A stretch of 64,000 bases of DNA, from positions 4,564,076 through 4,628,075 of the forward strand of contig CM049309.1 of the NCBI GenBank assembly GCA_026874595.1, written 5' to 3'. A program made the position numbers and the translations under genes. Below are positions 40,401 to 52,400 of this stretch, in pieces (positions within the stretch are counted from its first letter, which is position 1; every line of letters starts with the position of its first letter). This DNA is from Sipunculus nudus (lineage: Eukaryota > Annelida > Sipuncula > Golfingiida > Sipunculidae). Below the pieces are notes generated by a model. It had not been told where the DNA came from, searched no databases, and saw only the letters and a program-made list of their open reading frames with translations.

Positions 40401-43400
40401 GATATATCAGTTTCTGTATTTACTAATAAAAACAACAAAAATCCAGTGGGCACCCCTTAGTAGAATGGAATATGTCATTTCATGAAAATTCTGTATATTC
40501 ATGTTGCAACTGTTTTTGAGGTCAATTGTATGTACCACAATCATTGCAGTCTTTAGATGTATTAGTTTAACATCATCTTCCATACATGGAATGTCTCTCC
40601 ATACATTTTAAGTGATGCTTGTATTGATTACTCACTCAGGAATGTCATTATGGTGACACTGACATTGGCTGAGTTACCCCAAGATATTATCAGCATTGAT
40701 ATGTATCTAACCATTATTTCACACAATCACAGTTCTTTTTCACTGAATCTTCATTCATGTGGTATAATCTTGTCGCTTTTTCAGGGCTTTGATCAGATGA
40801 TACAGGCGGCTCACTCAGGACTCCCTGTAGATTTATCTCAGGTGAGTTTTTTTGTTAAGTTATCTCAGGTAAATTACTTTGTATGAGGATTCTCATGGAT
40901 CTTTCACTGCTGAGTTAACTCAAATTGGGGCACATAGTGCATTTTACCCCTAGGTTAAAAAATAGGACCCAAAGATGATTAACGTACATTCTTAATCAAT
41001 TCAGAAACTGAATCAGTTCGGAATCGGTATTTTCTGAAATAAATAATTATTTTTCTTTACTTAAAAATTTTGAAACTGCAAAATTTCAATAGCTGGAGTG
41101 AAGATATATGAATTTTACTGACTGTCACATTGCCGATTTGCTGGAATTTGCCATCTAGCCTTGTACTGCACTGAATGGAAAACACTTCAGATTGTAATTT
41201 GCACAAATCTTGGCTGGGACAGAGCTGTGGGCCATAATAGCATGGGGTACCAGCAGGGCTTTTGGTAACCCTACCTGTTGGGACTGCTGTGGGATTGCTA
41301 AAATGTTTTAGCAACATTTTCTGAGGGCAGATCTTTTGCTGGCCCACGTTCCACCGAGTGAAAATACAGTGCTGACCACATGCCTGGATTGCCGAGATAA
41401 ACAGACAGGTTGCAAACTATGCTAGAAGACAACGAGTGACGTGGGACATGAATAATAAGATCAGAGCGACCTTTCCACAACATGCCATATTTATTCCACT
41501 GTGTAATTGTACAGGGTCATAGTGAATACCACTATGTGCTGAATAGAGGTCACGTAAGGCAGGCTGGAAAGCAAGCTAAATGTCAACCGGCATTGCCTTC
41601 TGTGAATATTAAAACAGGTTTATGTGCCAAATTTACAGGTTAAAATTGTCAACTAATACAGTGGAATGTACATAACAAGTTCATCTTGTATTTTATAATT
41701 TAAGTAATACTAACTGCATACAGAGGTCCACAGAAACGTTATTTGCAAATACATGACAAAGTAGACATAAACGATGCAATATGAGGTGGATATTCTAAAC
41801 ATATCTTGACTTCTGGTATTATCACTCACGTTTCTCACTCAGTAGATCTTTGGTCCAAGTAACAACAATAAACTATTTATTGATCAGCTCAGCTGACTAC
41901 AAGTCATGTGAGCTATCGTCGTGGTCCTTTGTCGACTGTCCATCCGTCAGTCTGTTTGTTTAACTGGCCATTTTTCAAAACCGGTAGACCTGTGAATCTG
42001 AAATTCGGCATACAGTTAGATGTCCCCTAAATCTCCTATCATCATAAAAATTGCGTCATAAGGACTTTGTTTCTTTGAGATATTAAGGGAAAACCTCCAT
42101 TTTCCATTAAAAACCCATTGTTACACTTCAAGACTGCCTAATATCAAAACCACTGATATGAATTTGATCATTGTACACATGAATATTCTTCTATACATTT
42201 CCTATGTGCATACCAAAAATTAATTTGCTTAATTTTTTTTTAAGTTATGGGCCCGAACATAATGCACCATGTAAAAAATCAGGAAATATATTTATTCACT
42301 TGACATAAGAATTGCTGAAGCTAGAGACTTTTTTCTGGAATATAACTTCATTTATATAATGCAACTTCACTATCAATTTATCAAGTGTGGTCAACTGGGA
42401 TAGTTGACAGTTTATCAGTGTTTTGAAATATCTTTGTTATAATATCTGCAGGGTTTCTATCAGTTAAAGTTTTGTTTGGGCCCTTTGATTTGACATGCTA
42501 CTCTAGTGATCACACCTAATTAACTCTTTCATAAACTGTGGTCACTGATTTGTTACTAATAGTCACTTAGCCATGATCACTAACTACCAGATTTGAGACT
42601 ACTGCTCAGATTATTTGGCAAACTACTCAATACTACTCAGATTAATTATACAAGGCACTAGTTGTCAATTTAATGATCACACCTCAGGTGAGTAAATCTC
42701 CTGATGTTCACACCTGAGTTTGAGTTGTTCTCCTGAATCTTAACTATATATACACCCGAATGTGAGCAAGTCAGTCACTCAGTGTTTCACACACAGTACA
42801 GTGACATACTACTTCACTCATCTACCAGCAACTTGTGATACAGAATCACTCTTTAAGCTATATTACAAGGAAGCATGGCTGAGTTGTGTCAAGAATTTGG
42901 TTATGAAGCAGACTTTGTTCCTGAGTTGGACAGGAAGTACATGTGCCCTGTCTGTCTCCTTGGACTCAGAGAACCACTACAGACCAAGTGTGGCCATCGC
43001 TTCTGTACAGCATGTCTCCAGGGTGCCTTCCAAGGGAAAAGATATGCCAAGTGTCCAGTTGATAATGAATACCTGGACATGAAGACAGAGGTGTACGTGG
43101 ATGCTGCTGTTAAAAGAGAAGTGTTATCACTTCAGGTGAAGTGTCCTAACCATGCGACTGAGTGTGACTGGCAAGGAGAGCTCAGAGACTGTGACAGCCA
43201 CGAAAAGTCCTGCCCCGAGGCTATGGTCTCATGTGAGAATAACTGTAAGGAAACCCTGAAAAGGAAAAATATGGAGAAACACCAGACCACTTGCTCCATG
43301 AGAGTAGTCAGCTGTGAATTCTGTGGTAACAGCATACTATATAAAGATGTGGCCATGCATCACCTGTTTGTGTGCTTGAAGTTTCCGATGAACTGTAACG

Positions 43401-46400
43401 TCTGTGACAAGACTGGAATCCTGAGAGAGGACTTCCCCAATCACATGGACGAAGACTGCCCCCTGGTGACTGTCAAGTGCAATTTTGCTTCAGTTGGATG
43501 TACACATGAGGATAAGCGAATGTTGATGCCACAGCACAGCCAAGAAGCCTACCACAAGCACATGATGCTACTGATGGACAAGCTGATGCAGCAGGATGAG
43601 ATGCTGGCAAAGCAGAGGGTGACAGTGAGAGAAGCAACAGAGACTGCAGCAAGATTGTGTGAAATCAACCGTGACCAGCAAGCACAGCTTGAGCTACAAC
43701 AACAAACTCTCAGTGAACTGGACCAGCAGGTAAACCAGATTCAGTCTACCAGCATGTCAGGGAAGATCCTGTGGCCAGTCAGCCTGAAAACAGATCAGCA
43801 ACAAACCTACACCAGTCCAGCCTTCTATACAAGCTGTCCTGGTTACAAGCTCCAACTTACAATGGATCTTAATGGATATGAAGAGAATGGTGTGAAGTAT
43901 GTGTCCATGTCAGTTCATCTACTCAAGGGTCGCTTTGATTCTAGTCTACAGTTTCCATTCAGCTGTGAATGCAAGGTGAGAGTGCTGTCCCAGCCTGACT
44001 CTCAGGACAACAGGCCTTACTCAGCAGACATTGTGTGCAGCAGAATGTTACCTTGCTCAGACATCATCAGCAGCCCAGCCAGAGGCCAGACTATGTTGAA
44101 GTGTATCAGCCTGGAGACACTGAAACAGTATATTGTTGATGGACAGTTTACTTTAGATGTTGCTGTGAATATCACTGGTCATCCTGGCTGGTGGCAGAGT
44201 TAAGCATTGTCTACAAATTCAAGTCAGTGTATAATCTTCATCTAGTCATGATGTGAAATTCATCTCAGTTTATGTCACATAATTTTTATATCAGTTCATT
44301 GTGTGAAATGCATTACATCTTTAGTTCTTGTGTCACATGTACAGTTGGCATATGTAGTCAAATAGAGCCTTCTAGTAAAATTTATTATTCTGTAGTATAT
44401 CTTTGCATGATGTGACTTTTATCCCTAGTGATGTAATGTGTGATGTTTGTACTTATTCTATTTGTGAATAAACATTTTTTAAAAGTATTTTGAAGTGGCT
44501 GTTTTGGTCCCCTTATATAACCAGGAATGGTACACGAGTTTGCTTTGTCAAGGTCACCCATTTTGAACTTGAACGCTTTATCATGTTTATATATTACGAA
44601 AAACGCATCTTTGTAAAATCTTCAAAAATTTATTGGCGACATGTTTGATGTGGATGCTCAGTGTAATAAGAATCTAGTCAGATAGAGACTGCAGTTGCAG
44701 TGTGAGACGTAGGCATTTCACCTTAACATAGTTGACAGAAAACATCGTCGGCAGTTGCAAAATTAGAGCCATTTTAGAAATTATGCTTCCAAATAATTTT
44801 TTGGGGTTGAGAAATAAGAGGGATCGCCAAATTTGAATAAATACGGTATTTAAGTAATTAGTATGAATATTAAATCAGTACCTTAAATTTTTCCCAGATT
44901 TGACAACAGCAAATTTTCCCTGTAACTGCTGTGGTTTTAATTTTCTTAGTATATTTTCTTAAGCATTTCATTTATTAACATCAATAATTTGAAACCATTT
45001 GATCAAAAACTGTAAATTTTATTCAAGTTTTCAAGCACTATGTCACATATTGTTCACATCAAGCTAGTGTTATGCAGTTTGCTAGAGCTCAACTCCCCAG
45101 CTTCCCAGTCCAGCTTTCAGCTTCCAAAACTTGGCATACAGTAAGAAGTCCCCAAAATCCCCTACCATGCCAAGAATTTGGTCACTATAGGACTTTATTC
45201 CTGCGGGATATTGAGGAAAAACTTCAATTTTCCATTAAAACACCATTGTTACACTTCAAGACTGCCTGATATCAAAACCACTGATCTGAATTTGATCATA
45301 TATAATATGCATATTTTTCTATACATTCCCTATGCACATGCCAGAAATGATGTAAGTATTGCTTAATTGTTTTAAGTTATGGGCCCAAACATAATGCACT
45401 CTGTAAAAAATCAAGAAATATATTTACTCCCTTAACATGAGAATTGCTGAAGCTAGAGATTTTTTGTCAGGGATATAACATAATTTAATCAAGGTTCAAT
45501 TGAATACCCAAAATTAGTTCTGAATTTTCAATTTTTTTAGTTATTAGCATAAATATAAAACTAGTACCTTACATTTTTCCCAAATTTGACCATGGCACAT
45601 TTGTTTCCTGTAAGAACTGTTGATATAATTTTCATATCATGCACACAAGGATTTTAGCTTGCTAGTTTTGAAAGCTGAAAGAAATTGGCCAAAACTGTAG
45701 CATTTATTGAAGTTTTAATGGGACCTTGTCAGACCCAGGCTCTACCCAGCCCCTCTTCAGTCACCTGTATGTTGACCTTGTTAACCCTCTGGCAAATTAT
45801 GCACGCTTGAGGCAGCTAATGGCTGGCTGCAGTTGATACAGGTGTCCAACCCAACTCATCTAGTAGTTGTTTTGACCAACAACATAACAATAATTTAATA
45901 AATTTGTTTTTAATAACAAATTAAAGATAAATTAATAGAAAAGGAATTTGATAGTTGATGAGTAACAGGTAATTACCTTGCAATTACTGATGTTGTAATA
46001 TTTTGTTTAGATGGATGAAAATGTATTCCAAATATCACCATGCAGTCACCAATGGTATTATTCATTTTAGTTTTAATACAAAATAAAAATAATTAAATTT
46101 TATTATTCATTACTAATTATTAGGAATAATATAAAGGAAATTAATGATAGAAAAAGATGCAGTTGCTAATATTAATCTAAATTCTTTCTGTGTCTAGTGT
46201 GTAGATTGATGTGAAAGTAGTCCATTGTGTAAATATATTAGATGTTTTTTGTTAAATATAAATTAAAGCCAAATAACAGGTACTTATGATCATTATTTAA
46301 ATTTGTGAATTTTGTATATTCTGGATTCTCAGCATCTTTGTTTGGCTGAAACTGAATAAATACCAGACATGGTGCAAATGTATTTGAATACAAATATGAA

Positions 46401-49400
46401 TATATTCTCCATAATTTCATGCATAAGAATAGGAATACAGGTAATAATGAAAGTATTTGATTACAAATGCAAATACTCCTCAAATGTATTTATGAATCCT
46501 TTCATAAATATATTCTATAATATTATTTTTATAATCATTTATTTCAGTTATATGTTAAAATATGATTCTGTTATTATTTTTTATTAAAATTATATTAAGC
46601 ACAATATTGGGAATTAAATATTAATAAATAGTTAAACTCTTAAATTATATGTGCTAGTGCTACTCTTGGGTAGGGATAACCTGTAATTATTAAATAACAG
46701 TTTACTCATTTGTAAAAAAGCATAATTAACATGACTGTTAATGGACAGTTTTTCAGATACTTCTGCTGCAATGTAGATAAAGTTATATGGCCAAGTCATA
46801 ACCTGTGTGACAATTAGCACTCCATTTGTAAATAATATAAATTGACATCAGTCCTCTTCCCTGTCTCCAGAGATACTATCATAATCTTTAAGCTTAACAC
46901 CAACAACTCGTAAAACAGCTTATATTTATTACCACATGAAACCAGCATGTGCCTCATTTCCAGATCATATTTTGTGATCATATATAACAGCTGAGCGCCG
47001 TGACCCATTGGTCCCTTGGTTTTTTTTTATTGTTTTAATTTGAAATTCAGTGATAGTAATTATTTAATTCTTTACAAATTGATTGAGGATGTACAGTATA
47101 TCACATAGTTGCTGTCAGATTAGGACTCCAAGTAGATTTAGCTCAGGTAAATAACTTCAGCTTATAATCAATCTCAGTGTCTTATCTAAAGTTATATATC
47201 TGTTCGTCTATCTATAACTTGAATTAAGACTTGCTAGTGAGTCTTATCATGTAATTAACCATAAGTTAAGAATTAATTGTGTTTATCTTACAATTAGGTA
47301 ATAATTAGGTAAGACCACCTGTGAATTAAGACCACTTTTTGCCAGTCCCATAGTTGGTCTTATTACACAGTTTTCAGTGTATATGTATACTGCAGAATAA
47401 GTCACTTGAATTACCAAAACTTATTAAAAGAAGCAGCTTTTTTTTTAATTTTCATGGTCATATCTTGCTGTCAATCATGTAAAGAAATTTATACACAGAA
47501 TTATGAACTGGTTTGACTTCTTATTTTGATATTTATAGGCTCCAGTGCCTCCTGGTATGAAGACGGGAGATCTCAGTAAAAACTCTCCCATCCCAGGAAG
47601 TGGCGATAGGGATGAGGAGGATGAGGAAGCGCCCTCTGGTGACAGAAATCAGATGTACAAGCGACTAGAACAGGAGTTGATAGCACAAATCAAGGTGCAC
47701 AATTTTGAATTCACATATTTGTCCTTAATTGTTCATACTTATTTAATGGTAAGCCTACTAGAGAAATTTGTTATTTGTTAACAGCTCATAATGTGGTATT
47801 TTGATACTGATTTTTCAGACATGCACAACAAATTCAGACCACTTCACACAGCTAGGAGATGTGTCTACAGCATCAAAGTGAGTATTGCTTAAATTGACTT
47901 GTCATGTATTTTCTATTTGACCCTAAGCAATATTTAATAAATAATTATCTCATCGTCAGACCTTTATTCAAACTTGTATAGTATTTGTATTACGAGCCTT
48001 TAGCAATGGTGATAGTATTGTTCCAATGGTTGGCCCAGTTCATTAACTTACCAGTTAATTGGGCTACTCTGATAGCAACAAATTACCTGCTGGAAACATG
48101 TAATAACAAGACATCTCAAAAACCTGAAAGTTGAAATTATCAATCTTCATAAAGATGAGCAATTCAGCCTCATGCAATAATCCTGATGTTTTAATATTGA
48201 ATACATATGTTTGAATTAATTGATATGAAGTTAAATGAATGTCAGTAATAGAGAATTTAAAAAATATAATACTTCCAGGCAGTTCAGAGACATAATATTT
48301 TTAAACTTTATTAAATGTATGTTATGTTGAACTCATGGTCCATGTAGATGCCTCGTTATAATTTCAGGTTTGACAAAATGGGACAGAACAGTAGGAAGGA
48401 CCTAGATGCTCTGAGAAACGCTTTCAAACATGGAGACCCAGTACCACGTTTCCATTATGAAACCAAAGAATTCTCTGTTGTCCAGTAAGATATGATGAAT
48501 TTGTTATAATACAATAATACTACACCAGGGTTTGGTCAAGTACATGTAATTGTACTTTGTAATTTTAACCCAAGTTCAAAATTGTTAGAACATGCTTTGT
48601 ACATGTACTTATCACACATATACTTGAAATATAAGTGAATTGCAAATAATAGTAAAGTATACTACCACAAAGGTCTATGCCTGTTGTATATTCCATTACA
48701 CAGGTTCACATGCAAGCCTTGTTTTTTTTCTTGGCATTATTGTATCGCCAGACAAAGTCTGGAGATACTATGGTTTAGGCACGGTCGCGCCCCCGCCGCC
48801 GCCGCCGCCGCAGAGATTTCTTTTGGACACAATAACTAAAAAAATATTTCACGGATCTTTACCAAACTTTGTATATGTATAGATATGGGTGAGAGGACGA
48901 CGCCTATTTAAAATGAGGTCATGACCTTAACTAGGAGAGTGACCTTGACCTTGAATAGGTTCAATTTTGGGAAAAATCACACAAATTCTTAAATATCTCA
49001 AGAAAACTTGCATGGATTGATCCCAAAATCAAGTTGATCGAAGATCATGGATAGGGTTGTCATGTTCCAGAAACTGGTGGCGCCACCTATTATTCTTTAC
49101 TTGTTTTCATGCTGTTTAATATCCCCAAAATTGCTACTTGACAGTACTGTGAGCATTATAAGTCAAAAACTAATGGACAGATTTCTTTCATATTATGCAA
49201 ATACATAGATATGGGTTATGGGATGATGTTTATTTAAATTGGGGTCTTGACCTTTCCTATGAGAGTGGCCTTGACCTTGAATATTGCCATATATGGTGAA
49301 AATCACACAAAATCATTAATTTCTCAATAAGGGATGCATGCATTGGTCCAAAAATCAACTTGACCGAAGATCTTGGATAGTAATGTTAGTACCGGAAACA

Positions 49401-52400
49401 GGTGGCGCCACCTGTTATTCTTTTACTTGTTTTCGTGCCGTTTAATACCCCATCATTGCCACTTAACAGTACATTTATAACCTGTGAGCATTATAAGTCA
49501 AAAACTAATGGACAGATTTCTTTCATATTATGCATATACATAGACATGGGTTATGGGATGATGTATATATAAATTGGGGTCATGACCTTTCCTATTAGCG
49601 TGGCCTTGACCTTGAATATTGCCATATATGGTGAAAATTACACAAAATCATTAATATCTCAACAAGGGACGCATGCATTGATCCAAAAATCAACATGTTC
49701 GAAGATCTTGGAAAGTATTGTCATGTACCGGAAACAGGTGGCGCCACCTGTTATTCTTTTACTTGTTTTGTGCCATTTAATACCCCATCATTGCCATTTA
49801 TCAGTACTGTGAGCATTATAAGTCAAAAACTAATGGACTAATTTCTTTTATATTATTCATATACATGGATATGGGTTATAGGATAATGTTTATTTGAATA
49901 GGGGTCATGACCTTTCCAATGAGTGGCCTTGACCTTGAATATTGCCATATATGGTGAAAATCACACAAAATCATTAATTTCTCAATAAGGGATGCATGCA
50001 TTGGTCCAAAAATCAACTTGACTGAAGATCTTGGATAGTTATGTCATGTACCGGAAACAGGTGGCACCACCTGTTATTCTTTTACTTGTTTTTGTGCCGT
50101 TTAATACCCCATCATTGCCACTTAACAGTACATTTATAACCTGTGAGCATTATAAGTCAAAAACTAATGGACAGATTTCTTTCATATTATGCATATACAT
50201 AGACATGGGTTATGGGATGATGTATATATAAATTGGGGTCATGACCTTTCCTATTAGCGTGGCCTTGACCTTGAATATTGCCATATATGGTGAAAATTAC
50301 ACAAAATCATTAATATCTCAACAAGGGATGCCTGCATTGGTCCAAAAATCAACATGTTCGAAGATCTTGGAAAGTATTGTCATGTACCGGAAACAGGTGG
50401 CGCCACCTGTTATTCTTTTACTTGTTTTGTGCCATTTAATACCCCATAATTGCCATTTATCAGTACTGTGAGCATTATAAGTCAAAAACTAATAGACTAA
50501 TTTCTTTTATATTATGCATATACATGGATATGGGTTATAGGATAATGTTTATTTGAATAGGGGTCATGACCTTTCCAATGAGTGGCCTTGACCTTGAATA
50601 TTGCCATATATGGTGAAAATCACACAAAATCATTAATTTCTCAATAAGGGATGCATGCATTGGTCCAAAAATCAACCTGACCGAAGATCTTGGAGAGTAT
50701 TGTCATGTACCGGAAACAGGTGGCGCCACCTGTTATTCTTTTACTTGTTTTTGTGCCGTTTAATACCCCATCATTGCCACTTAACAGTACATTTATAACC
50801 TGTGAGCATTATAAGTCAAAAACTAATGGACAGATTTCTTTCATATTATGCATATACATAGACATGGGTTATGGGATGATGTATATATAAATTGGGGTCA
50901 TGACCTTTCCTATAAGAGTGGCCTTGACCTTGAAAAATTGCCATATATGGTAAAAATTACACAAAATCATTAATATCTCAATAAGGGATGCATGCATTGG
51001 TCCAAAAATCAACATGTTCGAAGATCTTGGAAAGTATTGTCATGTACCGGAAACAGGTGGCGCCACCTGTTATTCTTTTACTTGTTTTGTGCCGTTTAAT
51101 ACCCCATCATTGCCATTTATCAGTACTGTGAGCATTATAAGTCAAACACTAATGGACAAATTTCTTTCATATTATGCATATACGTGGATATGGGTTATAG
51201 GATAATGTTTATTTGAATAGGGGTCATGACCTTTCCAATGAGTGGCCTTGACCTTGAATATTGCCATATATGGTGAAAATCACACAAAATCATTAATTTC
51301 TCAATAAGGGATGCATTGATTGGTCCAAAAATCAACTTGAACGAAGATATTGGATAGTGTTGTCATGTACGGGAAACAGGTGGTGCCACCTGTTATTCTT
51401 TTACTTGTTTTTGTGCCGTTTAATACCCCATCATTGCCACTTAACAGTATTGTGAGCATTATAAGTCAAAAACTAATGGACAGATTTCTTGCATATACAT
51501 AGACATGGGTTAGGGGATGATGTATATTGAAATTTGGATCATGACCTTTTCTATGAGAATGACCTTTTCTATGAGTGTGGTCTGATATTAATTGTTGCTG
51601 AAGATGGGGGGCCTATTCTTAAAGGGGGGGGGGGGATTAATTGTCTGGGGATACTATGGCACCTGCGGTGCCAAGAAATATCTAGTTAATTGTAATGTTT
51701 TCATACAATGTTTCATTAATTTAAGGTGTTATATCCTTTCAGAATAATGATTTGTGATGAATATGAAAGTACAATCAATGTGTTTTAATGTTGAGTGACA
51801 TAGAGCACCATGTTATACATTTGGAGTGATTGTTGTGTGTTTTCTTTCATCAGATCCTGTACAGACCTAGGAGATAACGACCTAGAGCTGGTGATCATCA
51901 GAGGAATCAACTACGGCCTCCCTTCAGGTAGATGATGCAATCATAACACTGTACATTGTTGCCTCTGCCAGGAGGGTTTGTGTTCATCCGATTCATGTTT
52001 GTGTGTGTTTGTTTGTGTGTATGTTCGGAACATATCTCATGCAGTCATGAACAGAATCTCATGAAATTTTCAGGGCTTTTTTTGCAAAAGGCAAATGAAG
52101 AATTGATTCAACTGGCTCCTGTCGCTAAGGGGTAGAGCGCAGGTCTCAAAGCCGGGAGATTGTGGGTTCAATTCTCAGCCGAGGCAATGAGATTTTTCAC
52201 GGTCGGCCCCTACCCAGGGTGAGCCCTCTGCAGGCTTAATGGAAAGGTCTTGCTAAATGGCCCTGTTTCACTCACAAAACGAGTGCACTTTTTGGGGGTT
52301 CCTTGGTGGTATGACCCAGCAATGGGGACGATTACGCACCCAGGGCCCAAAGGTGCAGTAGTCACTGGGCCTGGTTAAAGCCAGGATATAAAAAAATGAG

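Noticed and set aside
48640-48882. Proline-rich frame at the left end of the family 2 copy
   Set aside because: The prolines come from a CCG run in a mobile element.
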